Assembly (NCBI RefSeq): GCF_001625305.1
Contig: NW_017802547.1
Span: 787,901 to 851,900 of the forward strand
Length of the DNA stretch: 64,000 nucleotides
Direction of reading: 5' to 3'
Origin: Branchiostoma belcheri
Lineage: Eukaryota > Chordata > Leptocardii > Amphioxiformes > Branchiostomatidae
Shown here: in pieces, positions 42,889 through 52,666 of the stretch
Numbering within the stretch: the stretch's first letter is position 1
How the letters are laid out: every line of letters begins with the position of its first letter
Program-made: the position numbers and the translations under genes
The notes under the pieces: model-generated
Database searches by the model: none
What the model saw: the letters and a program-made list of their open reading frames with translations, nothing else
What the model was told of the DNA's origin: nothing

Positions 42889-44955
42889 AGCAATGGACTT
42901 TTATTCTGTCAAGATGGCTCAAAGACTACAGGCTGGGGTGGTTTGCTATGTGTTAAAAGTTTGGGGCTTCATTTTTATGAATGACAAGTTGTACAAAGAT
43001 ACTGGGGTATTGGTCAGAGTGACATTAAAGACTGATTTTATGTCATTCTTTCAAGCCCTCCAACTTCCCATTGATGTGAGTGACAAGAAAAGATAAATCA
43101 GATTTCAGAGATAAACTTTAGAGATGCCATGACTGGCCAATTTAATGTCTCAAGAACTAAAATTGTTGCCATAAGAGTATGGATGTGGTTCTCTTGCTTT
43201 TTGTAACAGAGTAAACATTGGTGCCATTTGCATAGTGTCTTGCTGTTGAAATCAGTAGGTAATGTGTATGTAGATATAGGGGTGTACTTGTCAAAAGTTA
43301 TGCTGACAACCATAGGTGGCCATGGTGTCTGTCTGAAGTGCCTGTTCGTGCCTAACTGTTATAGACTGGAAGGAATTTAACTCTCATATGCACTGAGGGC
43401 AGAAGGTATTGAATGTTTTGTTTACTGCATTAGGAACTTGTCTGATAGTAACATGACTAGCCTTTCTTTTATTTATTCTAGTTCACGACACATGAAATGA
43501 CAAGTACTTCTATTTAACAATATCAGCAGCCAAATACTTGCCACTTTACAAAGGTTTCCATGCAGAACCCATTGTATAAGTTAAGATATCACTGCAATCG
43601 CCCACTACCCATGTACCGGTAGTTAGAGAAAGGCACCTTCCTCTTGCTGCAGTGGGCATCCGTGTTGGGGCCCACTGGTCATTCACACTAACAGCAGCCA
43701 TCTTGTTTGAAAGTTTTGGAGCTCAGTTTAGATGCAGTTCCACATTTGAAGCCATTTTAAAAGGTAATCATGTGCCTTGTCTATTAGAAGTTAATGGACT
43801 CAGGAAATGTACAAAGCACCGTTGTTTGTGTGTATGGTAGAAAACTGATGAATACTGTACTATGAGATTTTTTAAAAAGATAGCAGGCGTAATTCACCGG
43901 TGGCAACCAGGTGTAGCCAAGAGCCACAAATATCACACTGAAAGTTGATAAAATTGTAGGAAAAAATGACATTGTGATCATGATCAAAACTTGTATATTT
44001 ATGAATAGCTCTTTGAAACAGTAACAATTGTAAAGCCCTTGTGAAGTTTTGCTTTCTTCATATTTAGGACACACAAGTTTTCAACAGACAATAGTAGGTA
44101 TATCAAAGAAAGTGTTATACTGGCTAGCCTGAGTGGAATTTAGGTTGTTATCACAATCATTGTACATATACGTGAAACTCTATATTCAAACGAGGAGAAA
44201 GTTTTCAGAGAAGATATACATAGAACTGTTACCATGCTTCATGAAGTACAGAACCATGTAACATAAGTGAAGTTTCATCATGAAGAAAACAGAAGAATGT
44301 TTGCAAATCATGACCATCAAGAATGTGAAATTATAAGTCTTCCCTGATTGAAATTATAGCCTGTACAATAGTGCTGTACTGTGAGTGCACTGAACAAAAT
44401 GCCATTGTCAGTCATGCTCCATGTTAAAACACATACAAACTGCAATATGTTCACAGTAGTCCTTTTCAACTGTATGCTTGTGCACATTTAATGAATTGTT
44501 TTCAAAAAGCAGTCCTACAAATTGCCATCACCCACAAATATGCTGAAGCATTTAAGAAGGGACTTGAGCAAGTTTTTCTTGATAAGAAAGTTTGTTAGTC
44601 TCTACCACTTGTTGTAGTGTGATGGGAAAAATGTACAGTTGAAATATGTAAAAAACAGTCACCCTGTCTTCCAAAGTCATACCAACCAGCCATATTATTA
44701 AGGTCCTCTTTCTTGCCAATTTAAAAACAACCAGACAGCCATTTTTGTATGTTTTTAATACTAACCCCAAATCTTATATTTTTATGATAACCTGTTTTCT
44801 TTTGTCTTCCTGTAGCCCTGATTAGGAACTGTTTGTGGGATAGTTTTCTTTTATTGTGTCCATTTGTTTTGAAGATGCGAAGATTTTATGAACTTTCAGA
44901 CTATGACCTTTTTGTATTCAAAGTCTATTAAATGTATGAAAGTGTATGAGCTTGT
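42889..44955 (+). other. Probable Gli 3' UTR
   Basis: About 2 kb of AT-rich sequence with no open frame of interest, running from the stop codon to the first plausible poly(A) signal. The end is inferred from ATTAAA at 44927 and the GT-rich stretch after it. Confidence 0.55.
44927..44932 (+). terminator. Candidate poly(A) signal of Gli
   Basis: ATTAAA, the commonest variant of AATAAA, followed within 30 bases by GT-rich sequence (AAGTGTATGAGCTTGTC). I saw no canonical AATAAA between the Gli stop and this point. Confidence 0.5.
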
Positions 44956-46116
44956 CTTGATCATTGCATTCACTACTTAGTATAATTCCTTCACTTTGGT
45001 TAAAGAATACTCAATTCACTATCTTAGTCTTCCAGACAGAAAGAAATCCTACTTATCTGATTCTATCTTTCTGACACATTTTTTAGGTCTAATGGTTTCC
45101 TTTGAATCCCGTCCACATTTGTTGCTTTGATGGACGTTGCTAGCAAATCTGGTAGTTGAGGCACTTGGTGTCGAAATCGCCATGGATTGAAAACGCCCCA
45201 TAGCGGCTGGAAAATAACTGCATCATTAGGAGCAGGAGCTTATTTAACATTGTCCTGCAGTACTTCATGTAACTACTAGGCTGCTTTTGATCCATGCACC
45301 AATAGAAACATCATGAACAAGAATCAACCAATCAGAAGGTCTGTAGCTTATTCACCGTGCACATTTCTTACAGCTTGGATTGCCAAATATTTGTCTGTAA
45401 GTTTTGGCCAAAGTTTTTTCTCTAAAATGAGTGTTCATTTCAAACATTTTTTTAATCAATACACAACAGTAACAACGGCAATATGGCGTTGCACTCAAGT
45501 TTATAACTTATTTTAACAGCAGCAGTGCTGCGGCACACAACAAAATACAATTAACATACCATAAATACACAGGGTCAACATAATGACAGTGCACCAATGA
45601 GAAATGCAAATTAATGTTCTTGTTATCACAAACAGAGTTACAGTGCAAAGCCTATTTTTGATAGATTCTATCACTGCTAAACAGCAACTTTCACATTATG
45701 TAATTGTAAAAGAATATTACTGATAAAATACAGTCACCAACTTGTATAGTACACATAGTGTATATAGTATTATATGATTTATATACCACAAAGATACTTT
45801 GGCAGACTTTACAAGACTAGTTGGATAACATTATACAAATTGGATATACCCCATTCAAATCTATACACAACTGACAGTTTAAAAGAGCCACCTTACTTTG
45901 AACTCAGTACTGCAGTACAAAGTATAACATCAAGAACTTGGTAATTCAAGTTCCATGTCGACATTAATACTGTTTCTCTTGTCGCCTTTCAACGACATTC
46001 AGCGAAACAATTCTAAAAAAGGGTTTTTTTCTTCTTTCGATTCTTTTTTTAAAGCATTGTAGTCCTTGAAGAGAGAGAAACAAACACAATTGTTACAAGG
46101 GTGACGATTGGATGTT
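44956..46116. other. Gli-AOX convergent intergenic region
   Basis: The 3' ends of Gli and AOX face each other here. The stretch is AT-rich without coding signals and must include the AOX 3' UTR on the minus strand. A possible AOX poly(A) signal is ATTAAA on the minus strand (TTTAAT near 45449), but this is weak. Confidence 0.6.
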
Positions 46117-46242
46117 TCACTTTCCAGGCTGGAAAGGGTTGGGGTCGTCCTTGTCAAGGTCGCTCAGTGTGTGATTGACCAATCGGTGATGAGCTTCGTC
46201 AGCACGGATGGCCAGGATGACATCTCTCATCATCGCATCGTG
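46117..46242 (-). CDS. AOX: AOX exon 10 (residues 313-353 and stop)
   Basis: Acceptor TTCGCCAG. Encodes [20 protein letters not shown] with ligands E328 and H331, then [20 protein letters not shown] and TGA (46117-46119). Confidence 0.96.
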   Translation of the reverse strand, partial: HDAMMRDVILAIRADEAHHRLVNHTLSDLDKDDPNPFQPGK

Positions 46243-49166
46243 CTGGCGAAAAAATTTATCAAGAAATTTATCAAACAGCTAAGCAAGTATTTATCAAACA
46301 ACTAAACAGTAGTTACTGGTAACAAATGGACTACCTTAGCAGACTGAAGGTTAAAACACTTACAGGCAGACTCCAGTATCTCTTAGCCAGTGGAGGGGCT
46401 TCCATGTTAGACCACAGGGGCAGACGGCCGCTGTCAAAGTCCTGGTGGGACCAGAGATGAGGAGAGTTATAACGCATCAAACAAATCTTAGGCCATGGGG
46501 CAAATTTCGTGAGGGATGTTTCATTCAGATGTTTTGAACCTTTTTTGACACATTTTTCTCTTCGTAATGTTAGACAACTACATGTATAATAGAGATTTGG
46601 ACAAAACTGGATTTATTGCTACAAGCATCCCATTACCCCCTCAGGACATACATGATAGGTGCCTTACCTCCAGACACTTTGTGTATGTTTTGACTGCCTC
46701 CTCCTCCAGGTACCCCACAAACCGATGACAGAACTTAGGATTGAGCAGGTACGCAGCTGAGAACAGCGTCACAAACGTTCCTGTAGACAGAAGATATAGG
46801 CCAGTCAATGGCAGACGTCACTGTTATGTTGCATAGTGTAGCACCCAATATGGCATTCCCTAGTTAATATCTTTGAAAATCTTTTTTCTCTTGACAATTT
46901 TGGTCCAGTTTGGAGACGTTTGGGCTAGAAGAAACAGATAGGGTCTAAACTTTCCTACTTTGGTCATATTTTGGTCATTTAAGTGTTTTCACCAATTCAG
47001 TGGGCATATTGAAAGACCTGAGTGATGAGGCCTTGCCTGCCCAGAGCAGATGGACACATGAGAAAATTAAGTCAAAAGTATGGTTTGTTTACTGTTATCA
47101 GCTACACCACGGCACAAACCTGGTTCAAAGTGTATTTTTTTTAAAAAGCAGAGAACCAACCAACCAAACAGGACAAACAGACCCACCTTGCGCAAAAATG
47201 ACACATCCCCTGAAGACTGCAGACGGCTGTTTCAGCTGTAAGGCTGTCATCAGGTGCATTCTCTCATTCTCTGCCTCCTCTGAACACACAAAAACAATCC
47301 AGTGCATCAGGTTTGTTCTAAATTTCGTGTCATACAGAAGGGCAGTTATACTTGCTATACAGATATGATTATGAATGATACAGATAGACAATAAACTTTG
47401 AAATTTGAAAAACGCACCCAGTAATGTGTGGATCCATCCGTGGTCTCTCTTCAGCCGTCGGAGTGAATGCAGATGACGTGTCATGGCGGCTACCATCCCG
47501 GGAACGCCCGCCACAGTCTCCAGGAAGATGATACGCCTAGGAAGGTACGGAGGCACTCATTCAGCGTGCTACTGTAGTAGTTTGGCACCAACTTTGTATT
47601 GGTTTGAGGCTTAGGTATCAGGAAAAGATTAATTAGCAATTAGTTCACACATGTACCAAAATTAGTTGCAAATGTACCAAAAAGCATGTAGCTACTTACT
47701 GAAGCCATTTTCTCTCTGTTCTCTTCCCATATTTGAAGCCTGAAAACAGGTCAAAGTTCCATCGCATGAACTTCACAGTCCCATATGCCAACTGCAGTGA
47801 CAGACAAATATCACTGTGACGTTACATCACCTGACATCATAGGTTCGGACAAGATTTCTCATAATATCCATTAACTAAGAAAGAGCAATGTAGAAAGAAG
47901 ACTATAACTAAAGAGTTGGAGATAGGACTTTTACCTTGTCTGTGAAGGTCTGTGGAGGAGTATGGGTGATCACCACTTTGTTCACTTCTTCTTCTGTCCT
48001 ACAATTGAGATCAGGAAAAGATATCAGGATGAATGAATTCAAGTCACTCTGGAAATTAAATCTTTATTGAATTTTGCATGAATTACCAGATGACGTACCA
48101 GATAGGGTGAGGTAATGTGTGTTGTCCCATGGTGCCATCATCTTTCACATCCATGTCATCAGGCTTCCCCAAACCCGTTCTGGGGAGAAAATGAGTACAA
48201 GTTACAATAACTACAATGGCTGTGGAAGGGTGGTTTCATCACCTTAGATACAAAACGTGATTTCAATATTCTGATAATTTCTAATATTGTAATAACCTGA
48301 AGTGTGCCAGGTCTGGACGATGGTCTGGATGCAGAACATTCAGGAGGTTGGCTGTCCCTCTGGCGTCTTTCCCCGTAACTGCACCTTTCTCCGTCGGTGT
48401 GGAGACTTTCTCAGTCACGTGTTTTGGGGAAGTTTGTGTTGCAGTACTCAGATACATTCTCTGAACCTGTGAAAGCCAACAAAATGACCAATATTTATAA
48501 ATGAATTTTCAGGGGTGCCAGAGTATACAGTGCAATTTTATGGAATACAGTGCAATTTTACGGAATACAGTATAATCGTATTAGTATACAGTGCAATTTT
48601 ACGGAATACTGTGCAAATCATAACATTATTAGTATACAGGTGTATTGATTTGACGCCCATGATGGACAAAGATTTTGACCAATTTCATGGACAAGAATCA
48701 GGATGTGAAAATATGGAAAGAGATATCATTAAATTTGTCTCTTTTTTCTCTTAAACGTTGCTGGTTCAAAATCATGTGAATTAGTTTCATTTCTATAAAA
48801 CACACATTTACTTAATTTCGGTGAGGCAGTGTCTTCACTGGAGGTCAAAGGGTACGCGTGTTTTGATAAGGAAGAAACAACATGGCCGGACCAGTTAAGA
48901 GGTTTATGACCGTAGTTGACCGGACAGGTATGTCTTAAGACACAACACCACTCGTCTTAAGTACACCGCTTAAGTAAATCCCCGGGAAACACTCTTAAAA
49001 GATGGTACAATTCAAGCTTAAGAGGTGCCAATGAACTTACCAAAGAAATTTGACGCTGACGAGGAAGAAATGAATTCAAAGGTGCCGCTGAAGGCTGAAA
49101 ACTTCTTCGGGACAACACCCCGCCTACCCCCGCTACATGCAGCCGAAGCGCCCGTCGGGTGGCCAT
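46117..49166 (-). CDS. AOX: Mitochondrial alternative oxidase (AOX), 10 exons, 353 residues
   Basis: AOX is a di-iron ubiquinol oxidase on the matrix side of the inner mitochondrial membrane. It reduces oxygen to water without pumping protons and bypasses complexes III and IV. Ten exons join in frame (1062 bases including TGA). The N-terminus ([16 protein letters not shown].., Arg-rich, no acids in the first 40 residues) is a typical mitochondrial presequence. All six iron ligands are in their motifs: E184 in [12 protein letters not shown]223 and H226 in [12 protein letters not shown]274 in YLEEEAV, E328 and H331 in RADEAHH. The Glu-Glu spacings of 39 and 51 equal those of the trypanosome enzyme. 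The C-terminus NPFQPGK resembles animal AOX ends. The ORF looks intact. Vertebrates and insects lack AOX, while several invertebrate phyla keep it. Confidence 0.96.
46364..46441 (-). CDS. AOX: AOX exon 9 (residues 287-312)
   Basis: Acceptor CCCACCAG, donor GTAAGT, 78 bases, phase 0 at both ends. Encodes [10 protein letters not shown]...[12 protein letters not shown], the substrate-pocket side of the fold in AOX structures. Confidence 0.93.
46668..46780 (-). CDS. AOX: AOX exon 8 (residues 249-286), third Glu ligand
   Basis: Acceptor TCTACAG, donor GTAAGG. Encodes [20 protein letters not shown] with ligand E274. Confidence 0.97.
47187..47279 (-). CDS. AOX: AOX exon 7 (residues 218-248), ExxH motif
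   Basis: Acceptor TGTTCAG, donor GTGGGT. Encodes [20 protein letters not shown] with ligands E223 and H226, the hallmark AOX motif. Confidence 0.97.
47418..47536 (-). CDS. AOX: AOX exon 6 (residues 178-217), first iron ligand
   Basis: Acceptor CCTAG, donor GTGCGT. Encodes [19 protein letters not shown] and [17 protein letters not shown] with ligand E184. Confidence 0.97.
47700..47791 (-). CDS. AOX: AOX exon 5 (residues 148-177)
   Basis: Acceptor CACTGCAG, donor GTAAGT. Encodes [22 protein letters not shown], the start of the AOX catalytic domain (LAY..V...R...DLF). Confidence 0.95.
47935..47998 (-). CDS. AOX: AOX exon 4 (residues 126-147)
   Basis: Acceptor ATTGTAG, donor GTAAAA. Encodes [21 protein letters not shown], the conserved V..TH..P....DK segment before the first helix. 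Confidence 0.9.
48099..48179 (-). CDS. AOX: AOX exon 3 (residues 99-125)
   Basis: Acceptor CTCCCCAG, donor GTACGT. Encodes [23 protein letters not shown]; the LPHPIW word is typical of the region before the AOX core. Confidence 0.88.
48297..48466 (-). CDS. AOX: AOX exon 2 (residues 43-98)
   Basis: Acceptor TTTCACAG; the donor is GTTATT, weaker than the others in the gene. Encodes the variable region between presequence and catalytic core (..[15 protein letters not shown]). Ends phase 2. Confidence 0.85.
48528..48640. repeat. 20-base tandem repeat in AOX intron 1
   Basis: About five imperfect copies of a 20-base unit (CAGTGCAATTTTAYGGAATA) in direct array. Copies 1, 2 and 4 are nearly identical; copies 3 and 5 are diverged. 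Confidence 0.85.
48882..48929 (+). other. Possible antisense first exon in AOX intron 1
   Basis: On the plus strand, ATG in good context (ACAACATGG) at about 48882 opens 13-16 codons ([15 protein letters not shown]) and is followed by a GTATGT donor; a TAA lies in frame just upstream. No downstream exon was identified and the peptide is not recognised. Confidence 0.15.
49041..49166 (-). CDS. AOX: AOX exon 1 (residues 1-42), mitochondrial presequence
   Basis: ATG at 49166-49164, donor GTAAGT, 42 codons. Arg-, Ser- and Ala-rich without Asp or Glu; consistent with cleavable import signal. The start fits the TATA box about 130 bases upstream. Confidence 0.88.
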
Positions 49167-49297
49167 GTCTCTTCCAGGAACGATCTAGTCCTTCGTAAGC
49201 AGTTAAACTACCGTCTGTTGTCTCAAATCACTTCTTAAACAAACGCCGAACACTTTCCGATTGTTAGTTTTGCAAGTCATCGGTCGTGGAACCTGCC

Positions 49298-49346
49298 TAT
49301 ATAAGATTTGGGTAGCCACGCCCACTCTGACGTAGGGTTACGTCAT
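49298..49346 (-). promoter_or_regulatory. AOX core promoter with TATA box and two CRE-like sites
   Basis: On the minus strand, TTATATAG (plus 49298-49306) lies about 130 bases before the ATG. Just upstream are a CACCC/GC-type GGGCGTGG (49315-49322) and two ATF/CREB-like words, TGACGTA at 49328-49334 (plus strand) and TGACGTAA (minus strand, 49338-49345). Confidence 0.5.
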
Positions 49347-49884
49347 GTTACCTTAAATAGCGTCACCGGCGGCGTTAAGCCGGTCTGTACCGGAATCGGC
49401 TAGAACGCGGTTTATTGCGAAACTCGCAGGAAGTTTTCTTTTCGGAAGTCATTAAAAGGAGTTTTGAGATGTGTATAAGGTGTATGTTTTGTATTTGTTT
49501 CTCTTTCAGTGTTTTCTTGTGTCTTTTGCTTTTATTTCAAAACCGTTGAAGTGCTGGTGTCAACATGTGATTGTTCTATAACCTGAGCGCGTCACCACTT
49601 TTTTTATATATTAATACCCTTTAAATCCGCGCGAAAAAAAATACAAATGATCGACCTGTTGATCAAGGAGGTTTGTCGTGATTAGCTGGAGTAAAGCTGA
49701 TGTAACGTTAGGGATACATGTGACCATTCGGTCACGGTCCCATGGGAGGCACTGGAATAAACTTCATTTCCAGATTGGTGAGTGCTAGTGCAATTCTAAT
49801 GGCCTCTTTCATCATCATCATCATGATGTATACGTTTTGTAGGCCATGTCATATACTGTATACACTGTGACCAATGTCAGAAGG

Positions 49885-49976
49885 CAACAAAATTTCTTGT
49901 TTTTTTTTTTTCCAAAATCAGGCGAAAATTAATGCGCGCCCTGATGTCATCCATAAAAATTACTTGCTGTGGCCTA
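49885..49976. mobile_element. MITE family B, right-end fragment
   Basis: GATGTCATCCATAAAAATT and TTACTTGCTGTGGCC match the right terminus of the complete copy at 25593-25983 and are followed by TAA. The left part is lost or unrecognisable. Confidence 0.7.
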
Positions 49977-50469
49977 AATAATCCTACACTTCAATTCGTC
50001 CTGTGCGGTAAAATCTGTAATCCAACCCCTTTTTCTATTGATGTTTCTTTTCTCCACCTTGTAAGCGGGGTTTGAAAGGAAGTCTTTAAATCTCGATCTA
50101 TCACTCCAACCTGACGTGAGAAGTAGCGTCTGGCCGGATGTCCGCTTTAATTCTTTGTGAAGATCCACTTCTTTATAATTGTAATTGATACACCGTTAAG
50201 CGTTAAGAATATTAAGGCCGCCCATGTTTGTCTCATTGATGGAATCTATCAATCTCAAGGTTATTCCATCTTTAGGTTTTGAGAGGGGGATACAGCATCT
50301 TTTTAAAAATCTTACTTCATTCAATTTATAAACTCGGCAACGAAAGAAAAATGTAAATGTGTAAATCAAAAGAGGCCAGGGTAACAAAAGGTTCAGACGG
50401 TCGACTTGTAGCCTAGCCTCTACCAGGCTTCAGAAGCGGCTGGAAAGAGAGAATTGTCCCAACAGATGA

Positions 50470-50614
50470 CTTACTCTCCAAGCAGAGGTTGGTGGGGAAG
50501 ATTGTGGCCTTTTTATTATATGCCTCATTTTGGGTAGCGACAGAAAAAAACGAGGCATATGATAAAAAGATCACAATCTTCCCCACCAATTGCAACCTCT
50601 GCTTGGAGAGTAAG
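50470..50614. repeat. Long-armed hairpin repeat
   Basis: Arms of about 57-63 bases (50470-50526 and 50552-50614) are inverted copies with few mismatches, around a 25-base loop. The outer arm word CTCTCCAAGCAGAG recurs in variant form at several other places (2699, 3930, 37446, 51015), so it belongs to a dispersed foldback family. Confidence 0.8.
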
Positions 50615-52106
50615 ATAACATACCAGGAGAGTTGGTCCGCCAAAGGAGTACAGTTTGCCGCTTCCGAGAGCCTGATAGAGGCTATTGTACCCCACCCCCT
50701 AAATTCAAATAGAACAGTCAGACAAAAAGACAGAAAGATAGAGAGAAAGGAAGTTCCGGATGTTGGGACCTCGCCACGGTCCGACTGAGTAATCGGGTTT
50801 TAATGGACCTACCTCAGCGGTTAGGGGTCACTGGGCCACGCGTGGTAAATCTCCCCAAGCATAGTCATAGCTAATCTGCAAGCAGATCCCTCTCGGTGGC
50901 AAAAAGACAGTATCAAATTGGCCAGGCAGTGTCCATCAGCCAGAGAAGGTCCGCAGCCACCGACGGGGGTCAGAACAAAAAAAAACGACCATATATAAAA
51001 ATGTAACGATCATCCCCCCCCACAACCTCTGCCTGGAGAGTAAGTCATAGCCTCTTTCTTGGCTGCTACTTCTCACAAAGCGATATCATGTAAGCTTTTT
51101 GCGCCAAAACTGTGAATATACATGTAAGTAATCGAAATTCTCTCATCTATATTATCGTCGCTCTTTTGCTTTTTCACGGCGACTCAGCGCAGCGCGAGAA
51201 TAAGTTACGCCCGGTATTTTTAGGAGGCATGATTTCTATAATTTCATTTCTTGGATATCGTAACGAATGATTGAAATCACCAGAGACCTGTATATCCTAC
51301 CATCGTCAATGACCATTCAATGTCCTTGGTTTGTCCTAGAGTTGCTTGGTGGCTCTCTTTCCGCAAGAGCTATCAGCTTGTATCAAATGGAAAGATCGCC
51401 AGAGGGCGTGATTTTTGCAGGCTACATCAATTTTATCTAGAAGACCCGAAAACAGAAGAAATTGGGCAAATATGTCACCCGTCTTTTCAAATACATAACC
51501 CTTCAAACTCTTCAGAAAAAGATTGAAATATGACATCCAACAGTGGATAAAACAAGTACATATGGGCAGTTTGCGTCGTTTGTTTTATACTATATTTGAT
51601 CAGTAAACTTTTCATAATATAAAAAGACGAAATTATAACTGTTTTTTCGTGTACGTCTGTTTTAACTTTTGCAACTTGTGAGATTGTTAAACGGGAGGAT
51701 AAAATCAATTTAAACAATCAAGTTAAACATCCTACATTTTTTTTTCAAAATGACTGTCGACAAAATGCAGGTGTAAGTCTTCATAATGGATATGTCAACA
51801 AGGGAAGACGCCGGCTCGGACACACAACACCGTAATATTTGTTTCGGAATGTTTTAACCCAGGGGAGGTCCTGTTGTATGAGCTCTCCATCTAAACACCC
51901 TGCTCACCACGCTAGCTTATCCCATACATCACCCCTTACATATGCAGAACCGCTGGCCGCTTCTCTGAGAATAGCGCCGCGGGAGTTGTCTCTTTGTATA
52001 GCCAAGAATTGATTTTATTTCTCTAACTTGATGGAACGTTTTTCCTTTTCTCTCTGGCGTGAACCAGGGCGTCTGGTGAAAGAAAAGGGCACTGTGCCAA
52101 GGACTC

Positions 52107-52268
52107 CAGTCTCCACCAGACTCCTGTGCATGCTGAATAGATAGTAGAAATCGGCCTAAAAGTGGGATATAAATGGCCACAGGAGTTTGCCGGCCACAGA
52201 GGGTTCAGTTTCCACTTTATAGGTCGATTTCTACTATTTATTCAGCCTGCAAAGGAGTCTGGTGGGGT
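52107..52268. repeat. Inverted-repeat (foldback) element
   Basis: CCACCAGACTCC...GCTGAATAGATAGTAG on the left pairs with CTACTATTTATTCAGC...GGAGTCTGGTGG on the right, with a loop of about 40 bases. It has the structure of a short foldback MITE. No coding content. Confidence 0.75.
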
Positions 52269-52666
52269 CTAAGTTGCCTCCAGGCGGTCTTTTACACACA
52301 CTCAATGTATTGACCGTTTTACCTTTGTATTTTGGGGAGTGTTTCGCGTCTTGCTCAGCTGTACTGACCATTCTACAAGCTGATATTGAAGCTTTACTTG
52401 CCAATACCTCTACAGCGCTGTTGCCATGCGCTTGTTTGTCAAGTTCACCGCAAATGTCAACTTTAAAAAGGAACTGTTTTCATTTACACAGTTCTTTAAA
52501 ACGTACTTCTACACACAGAGAGGTCGTTCTTTTGGCGCTACAGAGAGTTTACAAAGGAGCGGTTCGGCTTTTCTGTGAAACGTTTGCATCAGCAAGTGGT
52601 TGTGTGTTTGAAGTCTGCGGCAGGCGGTGTTTAGAAAGTCTGAGACTAGCTTTCATGGGTGACTGA
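52262..52666 (+). other. Unrecognised 134-codon ORF
   Basis: The longest open frame in the intergenic region. The hypothetical peptide (Leu-, Ser- and Cys-rich) shows no domain, and its start overlaps the foldback element at 52107. In this base composition it may be chance; I do not propose a gene. Confidence 0.1.

Noticed and set aside
47125..47556. 143-codon continuous minus-strand ORF as an intronless AOX fragment
   Set aside because: It reads through AOX intron 6 between exons 6 and 7; removing the intron restores the [11 protein letters not shown] motif, so the spliced model is right.
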